Shown here piece by piece: positions 6,923 to 15,869 of a DNA stretch of 64,000 bases. The translations under genes were made by a program, and so were the position numbers. The DNA is from Mycobacterium saskatchewanense. Lineage in GTDB: Bacteria > Actinomycetota > Actinomycetes > Mycobacteriales > Mycobacteriaceae. Each line of letters starts with the position of its first letter. Position 1 is the stretch's first letter. Location: contig NZ_AP022573.1 of assembly GCF_010729105.1 (NCBI RefSeq), positions 3,472,001-3,536,000 on the forward strand, written 5' to 3'. The notes beneath the pieces are model-generated. The model was not told the origin of the DNA and did no database searches. It saw nothing but the letters and a program-made list of their open reading frames with translations.

Positions 6923-9235
6923 TTACGTCAGGCGCCTGACGTTTACGCCGCACCGCTCCTCGAATTCGGCGATGCGGGCCTCGAGTTTGGCAATCTTGAC
7001 CTCCCGACGGTCGGGCACCATCACGATCGGCAGTTCCTGCAGCGGTGCGGTGACACGTTCGGGACCGTCGATCGTGTAGACGGTGGCGACGACGTCCGGG
7101 GTTTCCGGGGTCCACGCGCCCCATGACCCGTAGTAGGCGAGATCCTTTGGTGGCTCCGGCTTGACGAAGTCGGCGCAGAATTCAGCGAACGGCTTGCCGC
7201 GCTGCAGGCGTGTCTTGCGCACCTGTGCCCTCGCCTTTTCGGTGCCCGAGGCGTCCAGCCGGAACGTTGCCGGGTCATAGCGGACCCCGAACACATCCTC
7301 GGCGACCCGCTGACTGATCCGACCGAGTTCGACGTCGCGGATCACGGACTCGGGCAGGCGCTCCAGCGGATCTCCGTAGCCGCCGCCGGCACCCTGGCTG
7401 ATCATGTACAGCTCACCGTCTTTGGCGAGGTCGAACTGCAGACCCATGTGATAGGTGGAGTAACGACCATCCGGGAACGGCCGCTCGTTCATCACCTTCT
7501 CCATCGACAGGTCGAATTTCTTATTGTCCTGCCGGAAATGCTCATACACGTTGGTGCCTTTGACCATGGCCAGTGGGTAGGTACCGCAGCCGTAGCCGCC
7601 GTACATCCCGTAGATCGACGAGAACTTCGCGCCCGAGGTCACCGTCATGAACCCCCACTGCGGAGTGCCCTCGGCGGCCACGATCATCTCGTATCCCATC
7701 CCGCCGTTGAACTTTCCGAAACCCATGTTGTCGCGAACCAGGCGCTTTGCGACGAGCTGCATGAAGGGCACCTCCTCTTCCATCACCTCCTGCTCGGCGG
7801 TGTCCGCCATGGCACAGAACAGCGGCGACACGGCGTCCTCACCATCGCGGAATGGCTTTGCGCCACCGGGCATCCCGTTGAGATCCGCGCACAGGTTCCC
7901 GACCATGTCGCCGTGCTGAGTGATACCGCCCCACAGGAACGTGTTGATCTGGTTGAACCAGTTTGCGACCACATTGCTGTACTTGTGCGGACAGGAGAAC
8001 GACATCCTGCTGTAGAGGGCCTGCATGGCCGAGAATCCGCGGAAGGAGGCTTGCAGCGACTGGCCCATCGGTGCGTCGTAGGAAGCATCGGCCCAGGTGC
8101 CCTCATCGGAGATGATCTCGATACAGCTCATCGCGGCGGTGCAGCGCGGCAGGTCCGGCCACCAGAATGCCAGAATTGCTTGCATCATCATCGATTTCAC
8201 CGAGCAGAGGGGGGAGTTGATCGCGCGATTGAGGATCTCCGGCCCGGTCCCGCGCAGATCGACGGTCATCGTGTTGCCCTTGACGGTGACCTTGCACGCG
8301 AACTTGATCAGGATGTTCTCTTTGAGAGTGCTATCCATGAATTGGTCGAACCGATAGGTGCCATCCGGCAATTCGCTGATCCGTCGCCGCACCTCAGCAT
8401 CGACGTCCTCCACCGTGATACGTAGCGCGGCCACGAACGTGTCGGTGCCGACCTCGTCGATGACCTTGTCGATACGCTCCATGATCTTGCGTACCGCGGT
8501 GATCTTCACCTTCAGATCGGCCAGCTGCAGCTTCGGATCGCGCACCGAGTGCTGCAGGAAGGTCAGCAAATCGCGGCGCAGCTCACCACGCTCGACGATC
8601 TTGAACGGGCTCATCCGCAGCCCGTCGTCGAAAGCCGTTTCCGAGCCCGAAGGCATGCCGCCCGGTTCGCAGGCGCCGTTTTCGCCTTCGTGAATGGTGG
8701 CAGCCACCCAGGCGATGATTTCGCCGTCACGGATGATCGGCATGATCATCGACTGATCGGTGTTGTGCACGTTGCCGAATCGGGCGTCGTTGTGGATGAA
8801 ACCGTCGCCTTCATGAATGCCGACCGTCGGCTCGTCCTTCCAGTACTTCATGATGTAGCGAATCGGGTGGTGCAGGATCGCACTGAAGGCGATGACCCCG
8901 TGGCACGACAGATACGAGACATCGCCGGCACCGGTGTAGATCGCCGTCGTGAGGTCGCCCCACTTCGCGCCGGGAGCAGCGCCCTGGGCCTCGCACATCT
9001 CGTAGCCCTCGTCCAGCGCGCCGGCGATGCGTTTGCGGATGCGCTCCACCTGCAGTCGGTCCACACCGGCGGCGATCGCCAGGTCTTCGTGCAGAGATCG
9101 TGCGGAGATGCTGTGGCTGCGCATGATCTCTCGGTCGGGCCCGAGGAAAAGTGTGGTTTCGTCCATGAACTGGTCCACCCACTGCTGCTCTTCGGCAGTC
9201 AGGTGGCCGGCTGGACGATCGTTAACTGTGGTCAT
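6923..9235 (-). CDS. HyuB-type (alpha) subunit of an acetone-carboxylase-like enzyme
   Basis: 770 residues, close to the length of AcxB of acetone carboxylase. Typical hydantoinase B/oxoprolinase features are visible: an early domain with THTDQ-like context replaced by HNDARFGNVHNTDQSMIMP, RISELPDGTYRFDQFMDS, DLRGTGPEILNRAINSPL, and a Gly-rich C-terminal part (ISQGAGGGYGDPLERLPE). Start ATG with AAGGAC upstream. The alpha subunit of acetone carboxylase carries the metal site and performs carboxylation with phosphorylated substrate made by the HyuA subunit. It follows the HyuA gene by 38 bp. The exact substrate (acetone, another ketone, hydantoin) cannot be fixed from sequence; the neighbouring gamma-like gene favours a ketone carboxylase. 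Confidence 0.85.
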   Translation of the reverse strand: MTTVNDRPAGHLTAEEQQWVDQFMDETTLFLGPDREIMRSHSISARSLHEDLAIAAGVDRLQVERIRKRIAGALDEGYEMCEAQGAAPGAKWGDLTTAIYTGAGDVSYLSCHGVIAFSAILHHPIRYIMKYWKDEPTVGIHEGDGFIHNDARFGNVHNTDQSMIMPIIRDGEIIAWVAATIHEGENGACEPGGMPSGSETAFDDGLRMSPFKIVERGELRRDLLTFLQHSVRDPKLQLADLKVKITAVRKIMERIDKVIDEVGTDTFVAALRITVEDVDAEVRRRISELPDGTYRFDQFMDSTLKENILIKFACKVTVKGNTMTVDLRGTGPEILNRAINSPLCSVKSMMMQAILAFWWPDLPRCTAAMSCIEIISDEGTWADASYDAPMGQSLQASFRGFSAMQALYSRMSFSCPHKYSNVVANWFNQINTFLWGGITQHGDMVGNLCADLNGMPGGAKPFRDGEDAVSPLFCAMADTAEQEVMEEEVPFMQLVAKRLVRDNMGFGKFNGGMGYEMIVAAEGTPQWGFMTVTSGAKFSSIYGMYGGYGCGTYPLAMVKGTNVYEHFRQDNKKFDLSMEKVMNERPFPDGRYSTYHMGLQFDLAKDGELYMISQGAGGGYGDPLERLPESVIRDVELGRISQRVAEDVFGVRYDPATFRLDASGTEKARAQVRKTRLQRGKPFAEFCADFVKPEPPKDLAYYGSWGAWTPETPDVVATVYTIDGPERVTAPLQELPIVMVPDRREVKIAKLEARIAEFEERCGVNVRRLT

Positions 9236-9273
9236 GTGGTCCGTCCTTGATCTTGGCGAAACGTTTGGTGGTG

Positions 9274-11403
9274 TCAGTCCTGCAGGAACCAGACGGCGCC
9301 CTGCACCGTCGGCTCCAGCCGCCAGCCGGGTTCGACGAGGAAGGTGGTGTTCTCGGTGGTGACGATGGCCGGTCCGGCGATGACGCGGTCGGCACCGAGC
9401 GCATCTTGGTCGTAGACCGCGGTATCGATCGGGTCGGCGTGTCCGATGAAGTGCGCCTGCCGGGTCCCGGCCGGTGTTGGCGCGGACCGTGCTCCCCCAT
9501 ATTCCAACGCCTCGAAGTTCACCACATCACCATCCACAAATGACGCGACCCGTACGGTATTGCACCGGATCCCGGCCTCCGGGGCGGCGGAGGACGCTCC
9601 GAACCGATGGCTATATACGTCACCGAAGGTCCTGATGATCTGCAGCACGTCGCCGACGTTGTTGATGCGATGAATGTCCTGCAGCGCCACGGCCTGGGTC
9701 AGCAGCTGATTTCCGTAGCGCATGTCCAGTTCGAGACGATACTTGACCACCTCACCGGAGAACCCCTGTCGGATTAGATCTTCACGGCCACGCGCCTCCA
9801 ATTCCGCGACAACGCCGTTGAATTCGTCGTAGCCGTCGTACAGCTTTCGCGTTGTCGCGTTGTACATCGTCACGTGCACACCACGCTCGTGGAAGTGCAA
9901 CTGCTTCATGTTGCCGGCGCCACATGCCGCGAAAACGGACGAGAAAGGCGGCGCCAAAACACGTTTGATGCCGGCATGGCGTGCGATGCCGCAAGCGTGC
10001 AGCGGCCCATTCCCGCCGTAGGCAAGCATCGTGAAGTCTTCGGGCAGGTATCCGCGGACCCGCAGCTCCTTGCCGATGCCGATCGCCATCTGCTCATCGA
10101 CGCCGTCCTTGATGACCCGCGCGACCTCGATCGGATCCATATCGAGGTAGTCACACAGATTTTCCTCGATAGCGAACAGTGACCGCTTAACGTTCAGCTT
10201 GATGTACCCGTTGGCGTAGTTGTCCGGATCCAGGTAACCCAGAAGCAGGTCGGCGTCGGTGACAGTGGGGTGCAGCCCGCCGCGGTCATAGCAGGCCGGT
10301 CCCGGGTTCGAGCCCGCCGACTTCGGCCCGATCTTGATCGAGTTGTGGATGCGGTCGTAGCTGGCGATCGAGCCGCCGCCGGCGCCCAGCGTGTCGAGGT
10401 GCACCATCGGCACCGACACCAGCCACCGATCGATGGTGGGCAGGAAGTCGTAGTGCTTCACGCCGCCCTCGGGCACCAGGCCGATGTCGAACGAGGTCCC
10501 GCCCATATCGGTTGCGATAACATGACCGATCCCGGTCTCGTTCGAAAGATGCTCAGCCGCACCGACACCGGCGATCGGGCCCGAGTGGATCGTCTGCAGC
10601 GCGTCGGTGGAATTCATCTGCGCCATGCCGCCGGAGTTGTGGATCACCAACATCGGCCTGTCGTAGCCGAAGTCGCGCAGATTACTCGACAGCTGCGCCA
10701 GGGCGTGAAACATGATCTCGTGCAGGTAGGCGTCGATGATTGTCGAGGTGGCGCGGACATACTCCCCCTTCCGGCCGGAGACCTGGTGGCCCAGCAGCAC
10801 CGGGATGGCACCAAGTTCGTGCGGGGGGAACTCGTCGAGAATGATCTCTTGAATCGCGAGCTCATGCTCGGGGTTCTCGGTGGAGTTCACCAGCGATACC
10901 ACGATCGCCTCGGCGCCCGCATCGACGAGTTCGCGCACCACCGCGCGCACGTCATCGGGATCCAGCTGCGCCACGACCTTTCCCGCCGAGTTGACGCGTT
11001 CCTTGACCGAACGGATCATCGCCCGAGATACCAAAGGTTCGGGACGCTCGGCGGCGGGCAGGTTCTGCTGCATCGCGTAGTCCAGGCCCTCGCCGTAGCC
11101 GCGGCCGCGGGACAACGGGATGGTGTCCTCGAAACCGTGGGTGACAATGGCGGCCACTTTTGGCCCATTGCGTTCGATGAGTGCGTTGGTGCCCAGGGTG
11201 GTCGCATAGCGCACCGAATCCACCTCGGACAGCACCGTGGATCGGTCCAATCCGGCGCGCTTGCAGGCCAGGTCGAGCGCATCGTTGAATCCGATCGCCA
11301 GATTGTGGTGAGTTGTGAGCGCTTTGGCGTCTACGTAGACGTCGTCCCAGACAAAGAAGCAGTCGGTGAATGTGCCGCCGATGTCAACCGAAATTCGTTT
11401 CAT
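9274..11403 (-). CDS. HyuA-type (beta) subunit of an acetone-carboxylase-like enzyme
   Basis: 709 residues, matching AcxA-type beta subunits (~715). The two ASKHA-fold ATP-binding signatures are intact: DIGGTFTD at 7-14 and DMGGTSFDIGL at 299-309, with LDTLGAGGGSIA and GPKSAGSNPGPACYDRGG following. In this family the subunit binds ATP and phosphorylates the substrate and/or bicarbonate. The gene lies 27 bp downstream of the gamma-like gene and 38 bp upstream of the HyuB gene, so assembly into one complex is likely. The ATG at 11403 is preceded by CGGAGAA. Confidence 0.87.
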   Translation of the reverse strand: MKRISVDIGGTFTDCFFVWDDVYVDAKALTTHHNLAIGFNDALDLACKRAGLDRSTVLSEVDSVRYATTLGTNALIERNGPKVAAIVTHGFEDTIPLSRGRGYGEGLDYAMQQNLPAAERPEPLVSRAMIRSVKERVNSAGKVVAQLDPDDVRAVVRELVDAGAEAIVVSLVNSTENPEHELAIQEIILDEFPPHELGAIPVLLGHQVSGRKGEYVRATSTIIDAYLHEIMFHALAQLSSNLRDFGYDRPMLVIHNSGGMAQMNSTDALQTIHSGPIAGVGAAEHLSNETGIGHVIATDMGGTSFDIGLVPEGGVKHYDFLPTIDRWLVSVPMVHLDTLGAGGGSIASYDRIHNSIKIGPKSAGSNPGPACYDRGGLHPTVTDADLLLGYLDPDNYANGYIKLNVKRSLFAIEENLCDYLDMDPIEVARVIKDGVDEQMAIGIGKELRVRGYLPEDFTMLAYGGNGPLHACGIARHAGIKRVLAPPFSSVFAACGAGNMKQLHFHERGVHVTMYNATTRKLYDGYDEFNGVVAELEARGREDLIRQGFSGEVVKYRLELDMRYGNQLLTQAVALQDIHRINNVGDVLQIIRTFGDVYSHRFGASSAAPEAGIRCNTVRVASFVDGDVVNFEALEYGGARSAPTPAGTRQAHFIGHADPIDTAVYDQDALGADRVIAGPAIVTTENTTFLVEPGWRLEPTVQGAVWFLQD

Positions 11404-11430
11404 GCTTTGAGTTCTCCGGGTGAGTTGGGG

Positions 11431-11859
11431 TCAGCGAATGTGGCCGGTGGCTCTGAGCGCAGCGGTATACTTCTGCGCGTCTTCACCGGGCCCGTAGTTG
11501 TGGACGGCTTCGGCGTCCAGGCCACGCTCCTCCCATTGCTTGCGCAGCGCGGCGACGTCGATGACCATGTCAATGGCGGGCGGGTGTCCTGGCGGCAGGT
11601 ACTCGCACTCGATCTGAGTGCCGCAGCCGGGGCAGTAGTACTCGAGGATCCGGCAGTAGGTCGGATCGGGACTGAACGTGTACTCGTACCGCTCAGGATC
11701 GAGGATCGGCTGGTGAATTTCGCGTGGATCGCGATCGTAGACCAGGGTTCCTGACTTGTAGTTCTCATGCGCCGAGCCCATGTCTTGGGCGCACACTCGA
11801 CACACCCACCGTTCGGTGTCGAGATCGATGACGAGGTATTCGGTCATAGGGACTCGCAT
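11431..11859 (-). CDS. Acetone carboxylase gamma subunit-like zinc protein
   Basis: 142 residues from the ATG at 11859, chosen over an internal Met because AAGGAGGA lies just upstream. Two CxxC pairs form a zinc-ribbon-like site: C20-C23 (CRVC) and C76-C79 (CPGC), with further Cys at 69 and 85. The block EYYCPGCGTQIECEYLPPG resembles the C-terminal block of AcxC, the small structural subunit of acetone carboxylase. It is the best hint that the two large Hyu proteins form a carboxylase rather than a hydantoinase. It is shorter than AcxC (~168), lacking part of the N-terminal region. Confidence 0.75.
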   Translation of the reverse strand: MRVPMTEYLVIDLDTERWVCRVCAQDMGSAHENYKSGTLVYDRDPREIHQPILDPERYEYTFSPDPTYCRILEYYCPGCGTQIECEYLPPGHPPAIDMVIDVAALRKQWEERGLDAEAVHNYGPGEDAQKYTAALRATGHIR

Positions 11860-11899
11860 CGGAGTCCTCCTTCCGCAGAAGAGGGTTGGGCAATTCGAG

Positions 11900-13813
11900 T
11901 CACAGGTCGTCGGTCAGCATCAGGTCACCGGAGCGGGTGACCAGGAATCCCCAACCCGGCAGTACCCGAGCGGTGAAGAAGGGCCCCTCGATGATCGCGG
12001 GTCCCGTACCTGCGTGGCCGGGGGTGAGCTCGTCAAGCACATGCACCGGAACGTCGTCGATGCGATCCGCGGTGGCGCGGATCTGGCGCCGGCCGATAGC
12101 CGGCGCGCTGCGCGGGTCAGCCTTCGTGCTCTCCGGCAGCTCTGGATGTGGGAGCGCCGCAGACACATTCAACTGGAGAGATACGACACAGCCCGGGTAG
12201 TCGATCTCGTCGCCGCGCTGGTACGACAGGTGCGACACCATTGCGTCCTCGACGCCTTCCAGCAGCAGCCGCCAGGTAATTTCGCAGTCGGCCAACAGAT
12301 AGCCTTCCTGGAACATGTCACGGTCGGCACGCACCAGTAGAGCGTCGTGCACGGCGCTGGCCGAGTCGGCATTCGGCTCGGGGACGATCACTTCGTAGGT
12401 CTTGCCGATGTCAGAGAACGAGATCCCAAACGCCGAGAAGACGGCCGCGGTGCGCGGGATCAGCACCTGCTTGATGCCGGCCAGCCTTGCCGCGCCGGTG
12501 GCACTCATCGGCCCGGCCCCGCCGAACGCCAGCAACGTTGTCCCCTCTTTGGCGGAGCCCGCCAGCGCGACCGAAAGGGCGTCAAAGTAGGCGTGTTCCA
12601 TGCGGATCAGCGCCTCTTCGAGCGAGATCCCGAGGGGATCTGCGATCGTTTCGCCGATCACCGACCTGGACCGGCTTGCGTCGAGGGTGAAGGTGCCGTC
12701 CAGGTAGGTGTCGGCGTCAAGCACGCCCAGCAACAGGTTGACATCCGTGATCGTGGCCTGCTTCCCGCCGAACCCGAAGCATGCCGGACCCGGTGCGGCA
12801 CCGACCGACTGCGGCCCCACCGTGATCTCCCCGTCGACAAGCCGGATCACCGATGAACCACCCACCCCTGCCGAGGTGACGTCGCTCATCGGATACGAGA
12901 TGCGTACCCCTTCGATGCGGCCGCGGTCAGCCACCGCGACGGTGTCGTTTTCGACGACACCGACGTCGGTGGTGGTTCCTCCCACGTCCATCATCAGGGC
13001 GTGCTGCAACCCATAGACTCTGGCGAGCGCCGCCGTGCCCTCCAAGCCTCCGCGCGGCCCCGACGAATACGTCTTGAGCGCAACAGATTTCGCTACCCGC
13101 GAGGACGCGCCGTCGTTGCGGTAGACGAGCAACGGGTTGACCACCCGGTAGCCCTGCAGCCGGCGCTCGGCACTGTACAAAAACCGCTCCATCGTCGGGT
13201 GCAGGAATGAATTGACCACGCACGACCACGCACGCCGTGCGTGGTCGCGGTCTCCGGCCAGTTCCCAGCTGTAGATCAGCGGAACCGAGCCCAGCAGATG
13301 GCGGGGAAATTTGCGCAACAACACGTGCCGGAGCCGCTGCTCCTCTTGCGGGCTCGCGCCGGCGACGACAACCCGGGCGGCTCCCAGCGTGGTGAGCCGG
13401 TTGACCTTCTGCACGGCGTCGAACTCGAAAGCCTCGAGCTCGGCATCCGGGTCGAAGGTCAGGTGACGGTCGGCGATCAGGTCGGCGAACAGCTTTCCCC
13501 CGGCTGGTGTCTGTTGCATGGCAGTGGCCAGGCCCGTCATCGACGTCAGGATGCCGATCATCGGACCGCGCCGTTCTACCAACGCGTTGGTGCCCTGGGT
13601 GGTGGAGTAACGGACGTGCTCGGTCTCGTGCAGCAGCCGGGTGATGTCGGCGTCGCCGTAGAGGGCTTCAGATGCCTTCTCGATTCCGGTGAACAGGCAT
13701 TCCGACAGGTCATGGGGGGTTGTCAGCGTCTTGGTGAAGCTGAAGCCGTTGCCATCCCACACGCAGATATCGGTCAGGGTGCCGCCATTGTCGATGTTGA
13801 TGAGGGTTCCCAT
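11900..13813 (-). CDS. Second HyuA-type ATP-binding subunit
   Basis: 637 residues; first gene of the operon. It is distinctly diverged from the other HyuA in this cluster. The first signature reads DNGGTLTD (8-15) with Asn replacing the usual Ile/Val, and the second MDVGGTTTDVG (275-285) is intact. GAGGSS-type segments are present (SAGVGGSSVIRLVDGE), as are GAAPGPACFGFGGK and LAFGGAGPMSATGAAR. Canonical acetone carboxylase has a single HyuA; acetophenone carboxylase uses two ATPase subunits. An added ATPase may prime a different ketone or act separately. The ATG at 13813 follows ACGGAG. The gene is divergent from the acoR-like activator. Confidence 0.82.
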   Translation of the reverse strand: MGTLINIDNGGTLTDICVWDGNGFSFTKTLTTPHDLSECLFTGIEKASEALYGDADITRLLHETEHVRYSTTQGTNALVERRGPMIGILTSMTGLATAMQQTPAGGKLFADLIADRHLTFDPDAELEAFEFDAVQKVNRLTTLGAARVVVAGASPQEEQRLRHVLLRKFPRHLLGSVPLIYSWELAGDRDHARRAWSCVVNSFLHPTMERFLYSAERRLQGYRVVNPLLVYRNDGASSRVAKSVALKTYSSGPRGGLEGTAALARVYGLQHALMMDVGGTTTDVGVVENDTVAVADRGRIEGVRISYPMSDVTSAGVGGSSVIRLVDGEITVGPQSVGAAPGPACFGFGGKQATITDVNLLLGVLDADTYLDGTFTLDASRSRSVIGETIADPLGISLEEALIRMEHAYFDALSVALAGSAKEGTTLLAFGGAGPMSATGAARLAGIKQVLIPRTAAVFSAFGISFSDIGKTYEVIVPEPNADSASAVHDALLVRADRDMFQEGYLLADCEITWRLLLEGVEDAMVSHLSYQRGDEIDYPGCVVSLQLNVSAALPHPELPESTKADPRSAPAIGRRQIRATADRIDDVPVHVLDELTPGHAGTGPAIIEGPFFTARVLPGWGFLVTRSGDLMLTDDL

Positions 13814-13820
13814 GCCGCTC

Positions 13821-13841
13821 CGTTTCGCGTTTCACGTTTCA
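13821..13841 (-). repeat. Three 7-bp tandem repeats just upstream of the second hyuA-like gene
   Basis: On the minus strand the leader of the operon reads TGAAACG-TGAAACG-CGAAACG, ending eight bases before the ATG. The repeats sit in the ribosome-binding region. They could be chance, a binding site, or a slippage-prone leader. Confidence 0.5.
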
Positions 13842-13912
13842 GATTCGTTAGCGCCTGTGTTGTGCACCACATCGCTGGGCAAGAACATTGCCGCGGTCTC
13901 ACGCCTGAGGGC

Positions 13913-13929
13913 TGTCCCAAAATGGGACA
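13913..13929. promoter_or_regulatory. Palindrome TGTCCC-N5-GGGACA, candidate activator operator
   Basis: A perfect 6-bp inverted repeat (TGTCCCAAAATGGGACA) lies between the divergent carboxylase operon (start 108 bp left) and the acoR-like gene (start 90 bp right). Its symmetry and place fit a dimeric Fis-type helix-turn-helix regulator such as the adjacent AcoR-like protein. Assignment to that protein is inference. Confidence 0.55.
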
Positions 13930-13974
13930 CTGGCCGATACCCTGGATGTGACCCCGCTCTCCTTAAACTGGGCG

Positions 13975-13998
13975 TGACGTAGTGATGACGACACGTCA
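13975..13998. promoter_or_regulatory. Inverted repeat TGACGT-N12-ACGTCA upstream of the acoR-like gene
   Basis: Six-base perfect arms separated by 12 bases, ending 20 bp before the acoR-like start codon. It could be an autoregulatory operator or a leader hairpin. No known binding protein can be named. Confidence 0.35.
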
Positions 13999-14018
13999 TC
14001 CAGCACCAGGAGTCCGCG

Positions 14019-15869
14019 ATGCCCGATAACCCCGGCCGGATGCTGCGGGTCGCTGCTGCCCGTGCGGACTTTCTTGAATACGGCAGTGCGGGGGCCGCGG
14101 GCGTGTCAGACATGGTAGTGGCCTCGTGGGAACGCAGTCAGGCCGCCGGCGTGGACGTGTCCAGCCCCAACAGTGTGTTCACCGACGACCTCGATACCGG
14201 ATCGCTCCTGGTGCGTTGCGCACGTCCAGTGCTGGAGCAGCTCGAGACCGATACCGCCGACATGCCGCTGGTCATCGCCTTGACCGACCGCAAGGCGCGG
14301 GTCGTGCGACGGATCGACAGCTCCGCCGCGGTGGCACGTCTGCTCGACCGGGTTGACCTGGCACCCGGCTTCGACTACTCCGAGTCGACGATGGGCACCA
14401 ACGGTATCGGCACGGTGTTCGAGGCGGGCCAACCGATCAGTGTGGTGGGTCCCGAACACTTCAGCGAGAACCTGCACCTGTTCGCCTGTACCGGAGCCCC
14501 GGTGATCGACCCGATTACCGGGCGCGTCGAGGGTGTACTCGACATTTCGACGCTGTCGGACGCGTGGAGTCCCCTGATGCACACCCTGGCCAATAGCGCG
14601 GCGAAAGACATCGGGCGCAATCTCCTGCTCGACCGGGGCCAGTCGCAACGTGCCATCTTCGAGACCTACCTGAGGGTCACCGCGCGCTCGCCCCGCGAAG
14701 CCGTCTTTGCATTCGGAGACTCCGTGTTCGTGGCAAATCCCGCTGCCCAGCAGCTGTTCGACCCCAACGAACAACGCACACTGCGCGAGCACGCAACATT
14801 CCTGATGGCCCGCAACGACCGGGCCAGCGACACCTTGGCTTTGCCAGGAGGGCAGCGGCTGGTCCACATCCGCGGAATCCGTATCATCGCCGGCTCTGAG
14901 GTGGCGGGCATGGTGGTGGTCGCGGAGCTGGTCACCGCGCACCAACCCAGCTCGCCGCGTGATTTCAGCGAGCAGCAACTGCCACCTATTGCGATGGCGG
15001 CACCGCAGACCTCGCAGATCGTCGACCAGCTGTCTCGGTCGCGCGACTCCCTCGCGGGGGGCACCGCGCCGGCCTGGATGCGAGCGGTCGGCGAGCTGCG
15101 CGATGCGCTCGGTCAAGCCAAGCCGGCCCTGGTGCTCGGCGAGCCGGGCGTCGGCAAGTTCACGCTGGTGGCCGAGCTGTTCCACGCCGTCTACCCGGAG
15201 GCGCGCAGCATCTCGCTCGATGCGGTGCAACTCAATGGCGGGGGGCCGCCGTCGGGCATCACGTCGCTGGCGGGGTGCCCGCGGGAACCCACGCTGCACA
15301 TCATTCGACACATCGACCAGGCAGGTGCCGACAGTGTGCGGTGCCTGGAGGCTTACTTCTCGGCGGTGGAATCGCTGGACGGGCCCGTGTGGATCGTGGC
15401 AACGGGTTCGGATTCGTCGGCGGCGGCCGAGCTGCCGGTGCGAGAACTGCTGCACCACTTCGAGATCGCGATCACGGTGCCGCCACTGCGTTGCCGCACT
15501 GACGATTTGCCCGCCATCACCACGGCGTTACTGCGTGGCATCGCCCCTGACCGCAAGGTGCGCATGAGCCCCGACGCCCAACGTCTCATTTCGCGATATT
15601 CGTGGCCGCGCAACATCACGCAATTGCGCGAAGCACTGGTGCATGCGTTGCATCGCCGCCCGGTCGGCGAGATCCAGGCTTCCGATCTGCCCGGGCACTG
15701 TCAGACCGCACCCCGGCATACGTTGACCCCGTTGGAGACGGCCGAACGTGACGCGATCGTGGCCGCCTTACAGGAAGCCAACGGCAACAGGATGGCCGCC
15801 GCCACGCACCTGGGGATGTCGCGCTCGAGCCTTTACCGCAAGCTCAAGACCTATGGCATCACCGTCTGA
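14019..15869 (+). CDS. AcoR-type transcriptional activator (GAF, AAA+, Fis-type HTH) without the sigma-54 contact loop
   Basis: 616 residues from an ATG with CAGGAG upstream. The N-terminal GAF-like sensor (~65-210) includes the family motif GTNGIGTVFEAGQP at ~126-139. A degenerate AAA+ domain (~350-555) keeps Walker A GEPGVGKF (374-381), but its Walker B is weak (LHIIRHID) and no GAFTGA loop, needed to touch sigma-54, is present. A Fis-type HTH ends the protein (AAATHLGMSRSSLYRKLK, 593-610). Mycobacteria lack sigma-54, so it must activate another sigma factor's promoter, as proposed for actinobacterial homologues of acetone/propane gene regulators. It is divergent from the carboxylase operon and is its likely ligand-responsive activator. 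Confidence 0.88.
   Translation: MPDNPGRMLRVAAARADFLEYGSAGAAGVSDMVVASWERSQAAGVDVSSPNSVFTDDLDTGSLLVRCARPVLEQLETDTADMPLVIALTDRKARVVRRIDSSAAVARLLDRVDLAPGFDYSESTMGTNGIGTVFEAGQPISVVGPEHFSENLHLFACTGAPVIDPITGRVEGVLDISTLSDAWSPLMHTLANSAAKDIGRNLLLDRGQSQRAIFETYLRVTARSPREAVFAFGDSVFVANPAAQQLFDPNEQRTLREHATFLMARNDRASDTLALPGGQRLVHIRGIRIIAGSEVAGMVVVAELVTAHQPSSPRDFSEQQLPPIAMAAPQTSQIVDQLSRSRDSLAGGTAPAWMRAVGELRDALGQAKPALVLGEPGVGKFTLVAELFHAVYPEARSISLDAVQLNGGGPPSGITSLAGCPREPTLHIIRHIDQAGADSVRCLEAYFSAVESLDGPVWIVATGSDSSAAAELPVRELLHHFEIAITVPPLRCRTDDLPAITTALLRGIAPDRKVRMSPDAQRLISRYSWPRNITQLREALVHALHRRPVGEIQASDLPGHCQTAPRHTLTPLETAERDAIVAALQEANGNRMAAATHLGMSRSSLYRKLKTYGITV

Noticed and set aside
13877-13891. GG-N10-GC element resembling a sigma-54 promoter upstream of the acoR-like gene
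   Set aside because: Mycobacteria have no sigma-54 and the activator lacks the GAFTGA loop; the match is imperfect and likely chance.
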